A stretch of DNA of 64,000 bases from Pseudomonas sp. B21-040 (GTDB taxonomy: Bacteria > Pseudomonadota > Gammaproteobacteria > Pseudomonadales > Pseudomonadaceae), in the NCBI RefSeq assembly GCF_024748695.1, contig NZ_CP087176.1, positions 923,501 through 987,500 of the forward strand, given 5' to 3'. The notes beneath the pieces are model-generated. The model was given only the letters and a program-made list of their open reading frames with translations. It had not been told where the DNA came from and searched no databases. Made by a program: the position numbers and the translations under genes. Position 1 is the stretch's first letter, and each line of letters starts with the position of its first letter. Positions 1 through 6,557 of the stretch are shown one piece after another.

Positions 1-810
1 GTCGGCCGGACGTGGGAACAGAGTGATCTGGCACTCGCCCTTCTTCAGCTTCTGGATACGCACCGACGGGTCAGTGGTGATGGCGAAGATCAGGTTATCG
101 ATCTTCACGTCGTCCGGCTTCCAGTAGTCCTTGTTCCCGGTGTAGCGGATGTTGGAGTCTTTCTGGTAGCTCTTGAACACGAACGGACCAGTGCCGACCG
201 GCTTCTGGTTGATGTCGGCGGCTTTGCCTTCTTTCAGCAGCTGGGCTGCGTACTCGGCGGACTGGAGCGAGGCGAAGCTCATGGCCATGTTCTGGATGAA
301 CGCGGCATCAACTTCCTTGAGGGTGAACTTGACGGTTTTGTCGTCGACTTTATCGATCTTGGTGATGTTGGTGTCCATCCCCATGTCGGTGAAGTACGGG
401 AATTCGGTCGGGTACGCCTTACGGAACGGATCATCCTTGTTAATCATGCGATTAAAGGTGAACAGCACGTCGTCGGCGTTGAAATCACGAGTCGGCTTGA
501 AGTACGGGGTGGTGTGGAACTTGACGCCGTCGCGCAGGTGGAAGGTGTACGTCAGGCCGTCCGGGGAAATATCCCAGCTGGTCGCCAGACCAGGAATGAC
601 AGCGGTGCCGCCACGTTCGAACTGGGTGAGGCGGTTGAACATGGTTTCTGCAGAGGCGTCGAAGTCGGTCCCGGTGGTGTATTGACCTGGGTCGAAACCG
701 GCCGGGCTCCCTTCGGAGCAGAACACCAGGTTAGTCGCGGCTTGGGCGAAGGGTGCGGCAGCTAGCATGCTGGCGCCGACTAAAAACGGAATGACCGCGT
801 GTTTAAGCAT
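1..810 (-). CDS. dppA: Peptide ABC transporter substrate-binding protein (DppA-like), partial
   Basis: The first 270 codons of a periplasmic dipeptide/oligopeptide-binding protein (solute-binding family 5) read leftward; the carboxy half lies beyond base 1. A Sec signal peptide is clear: MLKHAVIPF, a hydrophobic stretch, then an AQA cleavage site near residue 24. The mature start has the family pattern FCSEGSPAGFDP, followed by FNRLTQFERGG and a FNADDVLFTFNRM block, as in DppA proteins that deliver dipeptides to a DppBCDF permease. The ATG at 810 is preceded by a GAGG Shine-Dalgarno sequence. Partner permease genes would lie to the left, outside the window. Another family-5 binding protein with different peptide specificity is possible, because the specificity-determining part is not visible. 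Confidence 0.88.
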   Translation of the reverse strand, partial: MLKHAVIPFLVGASMLAAAPFAQAATNLVFCSEGSPAGFDPGQYTTGTDFDASAETMFNRLTQFERGGTAVIPGLATSWDISPDGLTYTFHLRDGVKFHTTPYFKPTRDFNADDVLFTFNRMINKDDPFRKAYPTEFPYFTDMGMDTNITKIDKVDDKTVKFTLKEVDAAFIQNMAMSFASLQSAEYAAQLLKEGKAADINQKPVGTGPFVFKSYQKDSNIRYTGNKDYWKPDDVKIDNLIFAITTDPSVRIQKLKKGECQITLFPRPAD

Positions 811-1194
811 GGTGGCCTCATGATTGTGGCTTTTTTGGAATTATAGGACGACCTCGTGAGTCGACCCTGCGGATACTTATGCAGGGGCCATACCCAATGC
901 AAGATCCTGATCGAGCATAGGCGTTAAACAGTGGCACGTACGTACCTTAATGTCGCATTTGTATAAATTCAGGTGCATTTGACCGTTTGCGGGTGATTTT
1001 TTCGGTGCAACCGGCGCACCGGGGCGGGGCGATCTCGGTGATTTGCGCACCCCGTTGGGGCGTGGTGTTACTTATTTATACCCACACGGTGGGGGCAGAA
1101 TTCCCTAGATGGCTGATTTTCGGGGTGGGGGTTTTCTTACGTCGGGGGCGGGATGGTGTTGATTGCTTGGTGAGGTGTTAGGTATTTGTTGTTT

Positions 1195-1600
1195 AACGGG
1201 TTTGTTGGGGGTGTGGGGGCAGTTTGACCGGTCGCTGTTTTTGGGTGGACAGTTCTTGGGTCGTGGGCTGTCTGCTTGGCGGTGGCACTGGGTGCAACCG
1301 TTGGTTCTTTCGGTGGCGCCGCTTGGTCGTGGCGGCCTTTGGGCCGACCATGTTTTTGTGGGTTGTGTGTATATCCGTTGCTGCGGTAACGGCGGCTTAG
1401 GGTTTCGCCCTTACGGCGACTCACTTTTTTTTCAAACGCCAAAAAAAAGTAAGCAAAAAAAGGCTCGCCCCGAGCGTCCGGCCCCTCGCTGGGGCTCGGC
1501 GTTCCTTCGCTCCGGTATCCCTCCGGGGACACTGCCCTCCGGTCGGCTTCGCTTCGACCTACATGCAGCGTGTTCGACTGCGTCGAACGGCGCTGCGCGC
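1195..1600. repeat. Probable multicopy Pseudomonas intergenic repeat
   Basis: The block has the look of a dispersed intergenic element. It is G/T-rich, then has nested hairpins: CCGTT/AACGG near 1375-1392, AGGG/CCCT around 1399-1412, and an A/T stem ACTTTTTTTT (1423-1432) facing AAAAAAAAGT (1441-1450). A CTCGGCG/CTCCGG-rich segment follows. From memory, stretches with the phrase about a GTTGCTGCGGTAAC hairpin followed by a TTTCGCCC block recur between genes of P. fluorescens-group genomes and are often mis-annotated as hypothetical proteins. A genome self-comparison would settle the boundaries, which are approximate here. Confidence 0.45.
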
Positions 1601-1723
1601 CACTCCCCCGATGAACACCTCCACTCAGCCTCCCGAAGGGGCGGGTGGATCAAGATCAAGAGCTGCAGGCGAGCTAACGCTCGGCCTGATGAGTGGTGAG
1701 AAGCGGCCGGTGTACTCATTCCT

Positions 1724-1752
1724 GTAGGAGCATGGCTTGCCAGCGATGGCGG
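1724..1752. repeat. Single REP-like element
   Basis: The sequence CTGTAGGAGCATGGCTTGCC followed by AGCGATGG matches one arm of the REP pairs found elsewhere in this window, for example at 16745-16768 and 61351-61377. It has no inverted partner nearby, so it is a solitary REP rather than a REPIN. Confidence 0.6.
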
Positions 1753-1790
1753 CCTGACAGCCGACCAATCTCTAACAGGTGTGCATCAAT

Positions 1791-1845
1791 TGATCGTTCC
1801 CACGCTCCGCGTGGGAATGCCGCCGGGGACGCTCCGCGTTCCATT
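1791..1845. repeat. REP-like palindrome at the edge of duplication unit 1
   Basis: GATCGTTCCCACGCTCCGCG followed by TGGGAATGCCGCC and a further GGACGC/GCGTTCC arm forms a compound palindrome of the CGTTCCCACGC class. The same element opens unit 2 at 2821 and related ones sit at 19798-19908 and 56100-56132. Such elements are multicopy in Pseudomonas and can promote recombination. Here it lies exactly at the duplication boundary. Confidence 0.8.
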
Positions 1846-1932
1846 TTTGTGTGTTGAAAGATGTGTAAGAAACGCAGTGCTTTCCCACGTATTTTTCAGG
1901 TTGCCGGGTAGGAAGCCGTGTCTCTAACCTCT

Positions 1933-2179
1933 GGCTGTCGCTGCAAAATCAGCGACCGGGCGTGAGATCCCCGGCTATTAGTATTCATCTAGCGCCAATG
2001 CCACCATAATTGGCGCCAGCTTATCTGCTGCCTGTAAATGCGTTATGGCGGCTGTGTGCGGGCAGACTTCGGTCTGGCCGGGTGCCTACTACCGGTGATC
2101 TCACTCTGCACATAGCTGCCACCTCTTCGCCGCTTGAGATCCGGCGAAGGGATGGCTCCCGTTACCAGTAGGAGTTTCC
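1933..2179 (+). promoter_or_regulatory. Structured 5' leader with alternative pairing, copy 1
   Basis: A conserved leader upstream of the small gene. Elements in order: hairpin GTCGCTG/CAGCGAC (1937-1943 with 1950-1956); arm A GTGAGATCCCCGG (1962-1974); a local hairpin GCGCCAA/TTGGCGC (1992-1998 with 2010-2016); a CAGAC-UUCG-GTCTG hairpin with a UUCG tetraloop (2063-2076); arm B CCGGTGATCTCAC (2092-2104); a perfect 8-bp hairpin CTTCGCCG/CGGCGAAG (2125-2132 with 2142-2149) whose 9-nt loop carries arm C, TTGAGATC. A and B pair at 12 of 13 positions. B can instead pair with C over 7 or more bases. Next come CTCC (2156-2159) and the gene's Shine-Dalgarno GGAG (2171-2174), which are complementary. 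This fits a switch that exposes or hides the ribosome site. The ligand or trigger is unknown. Confidence 0.7.
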
Positions 2180-2539
2180 ATGGATAAGTCAGTCCCCGAT
2201 CCACCCATCACTCCCGAAGCCGAAGACTTGCGCACCGAGTCGCTAATCAAAGACCGCGAAGCCATAAAACGCGCCCTCGACTACTACCTCGCCCCTCCAT
2301 CCCAATACACCGAAAAAAACCGCCGCCCCAGCACGATGTACATGATCGCCCCGAACATGGACACCGAAAGTCTGCTGGCCCAAGCCTGCGAATCACTGGC
2401 CTCTGCCAGCGTCATGACCAGTGATTTCGCCACGAACCTGATCGGCCCGCAGCGCAGTACGGCGATGGCGATTCAGCAGATCATCATGCTGGCGGAGTTG
2501 GCGGTGAATCGGGCGTTGGATAACGTTGATCCGGCATAA
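2180..2539 (+). CDS. Small DUF6124-like protein of unknown function, copy 1
   Basis: A 119-residue protein beginning MDKSVPDPP, with a Shine-Dalgarno AGGAG at 2170-2174, 5 bases before the ATG. The middle reads KRALDYYLAPP and the end has ACESLASASVMTSDF and MLAELAVNRALDN, a helical, cysteine-poor body typical of a Pseudomonas small-protein family that I remember as DUF6124 (name not verified). There is no signal peptide or membrane segment, so it is probably cytoplasmic. No function is known to me. Compared with the second copy at 3209, residues 1-20 differ clearly, while residues 21-119 differ at only about three positions. A hairpin terminator follows at 2598-2629. The upstream structured leader suggests post-transcriptional control. 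Confidence 0.85.
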   Translation: MDKSVPDPPITPEAEDLRTESLIKDREAIKRALDYYLAPPSQYTEKNRRPSTMYMIAPNMDTESLLAQACESLASASVMTSDFATNLIGPQRSTAMAIQQIIMLAELAVNRALDNVDPA

Positions 2540-2597
2540 AACGCGAGAGCCGTGGATCAGTCGGCACAACATCTGACTGGTTCGCGACGGGCAATAA

Positions 2598-2629
2598 AAA
2601 ACGGCGATCACTACAGTGATCGCCGTTTA
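2598..2629. terminator. Hairpin terminator after DUF6124-like copy 1
   Basis: AAACGGCGATCACT pairs with AGTGATCGCCGTTT, flanked by AAAAA on the left and TTTAT on the right, so it can work in both directions. In the original arrangement it separated the rightward small gene from the leftward SIMPL gene. Confidence 0.85.
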
Positions 2630-2647
2630 TATGTACGAGCTATTAAA

Positions 2648-2820
2648 TCAAGGCATCAACACTTCAATCGACCCATCCGCCGTCATGCTGACCTGGCTGG
2701 TGCCGGCTTCCACATCCGGGGTCACCGGCGCCGAATCCATTGCGGCAGCTTTCATCATCATCGGCCCGCGCATGTAGGGTTGTGGATAACCGTTGCTGTT
2801 CAGGTTCAGGTTAACGATTT
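2648..2820 (-). pseudogene. Truncated 3' fragment of the SIMPL-domain gene
   Basis: The last 57 codons of the SIMPL-domain gene (intact at 3685-4401), copied by the tandem duplication and cut off at 2820. It encodes the same carboxy end, KIVNLNLNSNGYPQPYMRG through the stop. Upstream of the cut the frame runs into the REP-like palindrome without a ribosome site or a family start. It is a dead remnant, although an open frame of 90 codons spans the junction. Confidence 0.9.
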
Positions 2821-2960
2821 TGATCGTTCCCACGCTCCGCGTGGGAATGCCGCCGGGGACGCTCCGCGTTCCATCTTTGTGTTGAATGATGTGTAAAAAA
2901 CGCAGTGCTTTCCCACGCATTTTTCAGGTTGCCGGGTAGGAAGAGGGCCTTCTAATCTTT

Positions 2961-3208
2961 GGCTGTCGCTGCGATTTCAGCGACCGGGCGTGGAAACCTG
3001 GATCTCTTAGTAGCCGCATAGCTGGACCATCGTAATCGTTGCCGATGACTTCTTTCGTCTGCAAACTGCGTCATGGCGGCTGTGCGTGGGCAGACTTCGG
3101 TCTGGCCGGGTCCTACTAACCGGTATTTCCACCCTGCGTACAGCGGCCACCTATTTGTCGTGTGGAAATGGCAATGGATGGCTCCCATCAGTAAGTAGGA
3201 GTTTTCCC
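2961..3208 (+). promoter_or_regulatory. Structured 5' leader with alternative pairing, copy 2
   Basis: Same architecture as the leader at 1933 with different arm sequences. Hairpin GTCGCTG/CAGCGAC (2965-2971 with 2978-2984); arm A GTGGAAACCTGG (2990-3001); UUCG hairpin CAGAC/GTCTG (3091-3104); arm B CCGGTATTTCCAC (3120-3132); arm C GTGGAAATGG (3162-3171) in and beside a 9-nt loop closed by GCCA..TTT/AAATGGC (3046-class stem at 3146-3172). GTGGAAA occurs in both A and C, and TTTCCAC of B is complementary to either. CTCC (3182-3185) is complementary to the Shine-Dalgarno GGAG (3198-3201). The A, B and C arms changed together relative to copy 1, which supports pairing in both alternatives. Confidence 0.7.
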
Positions 3209-3577
3209 ATGGATAAGTTAGTACCCGATCCACCCCTCGATACCACCGCACCCGATGCCGAGACTTTGCGCACCGAGTCGCTAATCAAAGACCGCGAAGC
3301 CATAAAACGCGCTCTCGACTACTACCTCGACCCTCCATCCCAATACACCGAAAAACCCCGCCGCCCCAGCACGATGTACATGATCGCCCCGAACATGGAC
3401 ACCGAAAGCCTGCTGGCACAAGCCTGTGAGTCACTGGCCTCTGCCAGCGTCATGACCAGTGATTTCGCCACGAACCTGATCGGCCCGCAGCGTAATACGG
3501 CAATGGCGATTCAGCAGATCATCATGCTGGCGGAGTTGGCGGTGAATCGGGCGTTGGATAACGTTGATCCGGCATAA
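3209..3577 (+). CDS. Small DUF6124-like protein of unknown function, copy 2
   Basis: A 122-residue paralogue of the gene at 2180, made by the tandem duplication. I chose the ATG at 3209 because AGGAG lies at 3197-3201 and the start MDKLVPDPP matches copy 1. A longer in-frame extension to 3086 would run through the structured leader and is not credible. Residues 10-17 (DTTAPDAE) differ from copy 1 in length and sequence. The rest is almost identical apart from Asp for Ala in YYLDPP, Pro for Asn in EKPRRP and Asn for Ser in PQRNTA. Function unknown; no signal peptide, membrane segment or catalytic motif is visible. Confidence 0.85.
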   Translation: MDKLVPDPPLDTTAPDAETLRTESLIKDREAIKRALDYYLDPPSQYTEKPRRPSTMYMIAPNMDTESLLAQACESLASASVMTSDFATNLIGPQRNTAMAIQQIIMLAELAVNRALDNVDPA

Positions 3578-3635
3578 AACGCGAGAGCCGTGGATCAGTC
3601 GGCACAACATCTGACTGGTTCGCGACGGGCAATAA

Positions 3636-3666
3636 AAAACGGCGATCACTGGGTGATCGCCGTTTA
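3636..3666. terminator. Bidirectional hairpin terminator between convergent genes
   Basis: AAAACGGCGATCAC pairs with GTGATCGCCGTTT around a short TGG loop, between the rightward small gene and the leftward SIMPL gene. It differs from the copy at 2598 only in the loop. Confidence 0.85.
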
Positions 3667-3684
3667 TATGTACGAGCTATTAAA

Positions 3685-4401
3685 TCAAGGCATCAACACT
3701 TCAATCGACCCATCCGCCGTCATGCTGACCTGGCTGGTGCCGGCTTCCACATCCGGGGTCACCGGCGCCGAATCCATTGCGGCAGCTTTCATCATCATCG
3801 GCCCGCGCATGTAGGGTTGTGGATAACCGTTGCTGTTCAGGTTCAGGTTAACGATTTTGTAGCTCTTGCCGCCCAGTGCATCGGTCGCCAGTTGCGCGCG
3901 GGCCTTGAAGGCCGTCACGGCATCTTTGAGCAGCGCGTCTTCACTGGCCTTGCGGGTTGGCGTGGCGATGGCGAAGTCCATGCCGCCCATTTTCAGGTCG
4001 GTCAGCAGTTCGCCGGTCAATTTCGACAGGGCGGCAAAGTCGGAGCTTTCCAGGCGCAGTTCGGCGCGTTCGCGCCAGCCGGTGATTTTCTGGCCCTTGG
4101 TGTCGTAGATCGGGTAGCTGTTGCGGCTGCCCTGGCGCAAGGTGATGTCTTTGACTTGTTTGGCCTGGGCCAGCGCTTTGTTCATGGTGGTGCTGACGTC
4201 GGCGGCGAGTTTGGCCGGGTCGGTGTTTTGTTCTTCGGTGTAGAGGGTCACGATCATCAGGTCGCGAGCCACTTCCTGGCTGACTTCAGCGCGCAGGGAG
4301 ATCTGGTTGTAGTGCAGCTCGTCGGCGGCCAGGGTCGGGAGGCTGGCGAGGGTGCCAATGCTCAGGGCGAGAAGGGCGGCGCTGCGGCGAAATGTGTGCA
4401 T
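3685..4401 (-). CDS. SIMPL-domain (DUF541) periplasmic protein
   Basis: A 238-residue exported protein with a Sec signal peptide (MHTFRRSAALLALSIGTLAS, cleavage after LAA near residue 26) and one SIMPL/DUF541 domain (about residues 30-235). Visible family features are the repeated amphipathic strand-helix pattern, the segment WRERAELRLESSDFAALSKL, and a conserved end with YMRGPMMMKA and SIEVLMP. Relatives are periplasmic or outer-membrane-associated proteins of unclear role, some linked to oxidative stress; I do not assign a reaction. The ATG at 4401 is preceded by AAGGAG. It is transcribed toward the small DUF6124-like gene and diverges from roxS. The 3' end exists a second time at 2648-2820. 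Confidence 0.85.
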   Translation of the reverse strand: MHTFRRSAALLALSIGTLASLPTLAADELHYNQISLRAEVSQEVARDLMIVTLYTEEQNTDPAKLAADVSTTMNKALAQAKQVKDITLRQGSRNSYPIYDTKGQKITGWRERAELRLESSDFAALSKLTGELLTDLKMGGMDFAIATPTRKASEDALLKDAVTAFKARAQLATDALGGKSYKIVNLNLNSNGYPQPYMRGPMMMKAAAMDSAPVTPDVEAGTSQVSMTADGSIEVLMP

Positions 4402-4643
4402 GAAAACTCCTTGGGCGGTGCGCAGGCGTCAGGTCCAAGCCTGCGTGAAACCATCAGACTCTAGCTTTAATGATCCGGTTCGCCCAGTTACAACTTCTAT
4501 ACAGATCAACGCGATCGCCTGTAGCTGCTACAAGGGTTTGTGTTGGCCATTGCCATGTGGCGGTTTGCCGCACTTTTGCCTGCCAGCCCCCGCGCTTGGT
4601 TATACTCCGTGCGATCCGCCTGGAGCGCTCATCAGGAGAGCTC

Positions 4644-5906
4644 ATGCTCGCCCCCGTTCAAATCACTTCTGCTACTCGCCAGAACCTCTGGCGGCTGACG
4701 TTCATCCGCACATTGGTGCTCGCCGCTCAGGCCGGTTCCGTGGGGTTGGCCTACTGGCTGGACCTGCTGCCGCTGCCGTGGGTGCAACTGGCAATGACCC
4801 TCGCCTGCTCGACGCTGCTGTGCGTATTCACGGCGGTTCGCCTGCGCACGTCGTGGCCGGTGACGGAGCTCGAATACGCGCTGCAGCTGGCCTGCGACCT
4901 GTTTATCCACAGCGCCCTGTTGTATTTCTCCGGTGGCTCGACCAACCCGTTCGTCTCTTATTACCTGGTGCCGCTGACCATTGCCGCTGTGACCTTGCCA
5001 TGGCGTTATTCGGTGATCCTGTCCGGTATCGCCTTGACGATGTACACCTTGCTGCTGGCGCGTTTCTATCCGTTGCAAACCTTCCCGATTGCCCGGGAAA
5101 ACCTGCAGGTCTACGGCATGTGGCTGAGTTTCGCGCTGGCCGCGGCGGTGATTACCTTTTTTGCTGCGCGCATGGCCGAAGAGTTGCGCCGTCAGGAAGA
5201 GCTGCGTGCCATTCGTCGCGAGGAAGGCCTGCGTGACCAGCAATTGCTGGCTGTTGCGACGCAAGCGGCTGGTGCGGCTCACGAATTGGGCACGCCGCTG
5301 GCGACCATGAGCGTGTTGCTCAAAGAGATGCAACAGGATCATCCAGACCCGATGTTGCAGGATGATCTGAAGGTGCTGCAGGATCAGGTCAAGGCCTGCA
5401 AAGAAACCTTGCAGCAACTGGTGCGTGCCGCCGAAGCCAATCGCCGCTTGGCGGTGGAGATGCAGGACGTCACCGACTGGCTCGATGAAGCGCTGAACCG
5501 CTGGCACCTGATGCGCCCGGAAGCCAGTTACCGGTTCCAGCGCCTGGGGCAGGGCACCGTGCCGCGCATGGCGCCGCCACCGGACTTGACCCAGGCGTTG
5601 CTGAATTTGCTGAACAACGCCGCCGATGCTTGCCCCGAAGGGCTGCAAGTGACGCTGGACTGGGATTTTGAAAACCTGACCATCAGCATTCGTGACCACG
5701 GCGCCGGTGTGCCGCTGGCCATCGCCGAGCAGATCGGCAAACCGTTTTTTACCACCAAGGGCAAAGGTTTCGGCCTGGGCCTGTTTTTGAGCAAGGCCAG
5801 CGTGACACGCGCCGGCGGCTCAGTGAAACTCTACAGTCATGAGGAAGGCGGCACGCTCACCGAGCTGCGCCTGCCCCGTGTCGCCCGAGGAGACGAACAT
5901 GAGTGA
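4644..5906 (+). CDS. roxS: Redox sensor histidine kinase RoxS (RegB/PrrB family)
   Basis: A 420-residue membrane sensor kinase of the RegB/PrrB/RoxS family. Residues 15-175 form about six membrane segments. GGSTNPF at 97-103 matches the quinone-sensing heptad of RegB. The H-box HELGTPLA starts at H213 (phosphorylated His), and Cys252 in KACKETL corresponds to the redox-active Cys of RegB. ATP-binding N and G boxes follow (LLNNAADA, RDHGAG, GKGFGLGLFL). In Pseudomonas, RoxSR senses respiratory state and controls the cyanide-insensitive oxidase and other terminal oxidases. Start: ATG 4644 after AGGAG at 4634-4638; upstream in-frame codons lack a ribosome site. It overlaps roxR by 8 bases, so the two are translationally coupled. 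Confidence 0.93.
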   Translation: MLAPVQITSATRQNLWRLTFIRTLVLAAQAGSVGLAYWLDLLPLPWVQLAMTLACSTLLCVFTAVRLRTSWPVTELEYALQLACDLFIHSALLYFSGGSTNPFVSYYLVPLTIAAVTLPWRYSVILSGIALTMYTLLLARFYPLQTFPIARENLQVYGMWLSFALAAAVITFFAARMAEELRRQEELRAIRREEGLRDQQLLAVATQAAGAAHELGTPLATMSVLLKEMQQDHPDPMLQDDLKVLQDQVKACKETLQQLVRAAEANRRLAVEMQDVTDWLDEALNRWHLMRPEASYRFQRLGQGTVPRMAPPPDLTQALLNLLNNAADACPEGLQVTLDWDFENLTISIRDHGAGVPLAIAEQIGKPFFTTKGKGFGLGLFLSKASVTRAGGSVKLYSHEEGGTLTELRLPRVARGDEHE

Positions 5907-6459
5907 CGATATCCAAGTTGAAGGCGAAGAACTGCCGCATTTGCTGTTGGTCGACGACGATGCCACCTTCACCCGCGTGATGGCACGCGCCATGGCCCGC
6001 CGCGGTTTTCGCGTCAGCACTGCAGGCTCTGCCGAAGAAGGCCTGACCATCGCTCAGGCCGATCTGCCGGATTACGCCGCGCTGGACTTGAAAATGGACG
6101 GCGACTCGGGTTTGGTATTGCTGCCCAAACTGCTTGAACTGGACCCGGAAATGCGCGTGGTGATCCTCACCGGTTATTCGAGCATTGCCACCGCCGTCGA
6201 GGCGATCAAGCGCGGCGCCTGCAATTACCTGTGCAAACCGGCCGACGCCGACGACGTGCTGGCTGCGCTGCTTTCCGAGCACGCCGACCTCGATTCCCTG
6301 GTACCGGAAAACCCGATGTCGGTGGACCGTTTGCAGTGGGAACACATCCAGCGCGTGCTGACCGAGCACGAAGGCAATATCTCTGCCACCGCTCGCGCCT
6401 TGGGCATGCACCGCCGCACCTTGCAGCGCAAACTACAGAAGCGCCCCGTGCGTCGCTGA
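5899..6459 (+). CDS. roxR: Response regulator RoxR (RegA/PrrA/ActR family)
   Basis: A 186-residue response regulator. The receiver domain (12-130) has the acidic pocket D19-D21, the phospho-acceptor Asp63 in ALDLKMDG, and K113 in CKPADADD. A short linker with prolines leads to a Fis-type helix-turn-helix (about 145-183: ISATARALGMHRRTLQRKL), the compact arrangement of RegA/PrrA. It is the partner of the kinase at 4644. I chose the ATG at 5899, with GAGGAG just upstream, over the in-frame codon at 5839, because MSDDIQVEGEELPHLLLVDDD is the usual family start and the longer form lies inside roxS. Confidence 0.94.
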   Translation: MSDDIQVEGEELPHLLLVDDDATFTRVMARAMARRGFRVSTAGSAEEGLTIAQADLPDYAALDLKMDGDSGLVLLPKLLELDPEMRVVILTGYSSIATAVEAIKRGACNYLCKPADADDVLAALLSEHADLDSLVPENPMSVDRLQWEHIQRVLTEHEGNISATARALGMHRRTLQRKLQKRPVRR

Positions 6460-6503
6460 ACGGACGCTGAACGATCATCGTCAGAGTCCTCGCGATAACC
6501 CGA

Positions 6504-6526
6504 GCCGATCTACTATGATCGGTTCG
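6504..6526 (+). terminator. Hairpin after roxR
   Basis: CCGATC pairs with GATCGG around TACTAT, extended by GAG/TTCG. It lies between roxR and the ABC transporter gene, followed by a T-rich TTCTTTTCTC. It may be a terminator or part of the promoter region of the next gene. Confidence 0.45.
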
Positions 6527-6557
6527 TGCGTGTTCTTTTCTCTATCGAGCCTTATTC

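Larger units (their letters stand above)
811..1790. other. Long intergenic stretch without a credible gene
   Basis: About 980 bases between dppA and the tandem duplication. The first 170 bases must hold the leftward dppA promoter and leader, but I cannot point to a convincing -35/-10 pair. The rest holds an extended intergenic repeat (about 1195-1600), several small hairpins and one single REP-like half element (1724-1752). The open frames here are low-complexity and proline/arginine-rich and overlap one another. None has a family-like sequence, so I call no gene. Confidence 0.6.
1791..2820. repeat. Tandem duplication, left unit
   Basis: Left copy of a direct repeat of about 1.03 kb. It starts with the REP-like palindrome at 1791 and ends in the SIMPL-gene sequence at 2820. 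The unit contains palindrome, structured leader, DUF6124-like gene, terminator and the last 58 codons of the SIMPL-domain gene. The segment 1860-1920, most of the coding region and everything after the stop codon are almost identical to the right unit. The leader and the first 15-20 codons are not. The join TTT/TGATCG at 2818-2824 shares a 3-base TTG with the sequence upstream of unit 1, as expected for a microhomology-mediated duplication. Confidence 0.9.
2821..3858. repeat. Tandem duplication, right unit
   Basis: Right copy of the direct repeat. It carries the same order of parts as the left unit and runs on without a break into the intact SIMPL gene, so the right edge is the ancestral junction. 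The differing stretch runs from about 2950 to about 3260 (leader plus first codons), while both flanks are nearly identical to unit 1. Confidence 0.9.

Noticed and set aside
934..950. TGGCACGTACGTACC looked like the -24 part of a sigma-54 promoter.
   Set aside because: The -12 part TTGC(A/T) is missing at the needed spacing on the same strand.
1137..1532. A 131-codon minus-strand frame ending in KEPTVAPSATAKQ-type sequence.
   Set aside because: It lies in the repeat block, consists of Pro/Thr/Arg-rich low-complexity sequence and has no ribosome site; probably a translated repeat, not a gene.
3086..3208. A longer start for the second DUF6124-like gene at 3086.
   Set aside because: The extension translates the structured leader, is not present in copy 1, and the Shine-Dalgarno sequence sits right before 3209.
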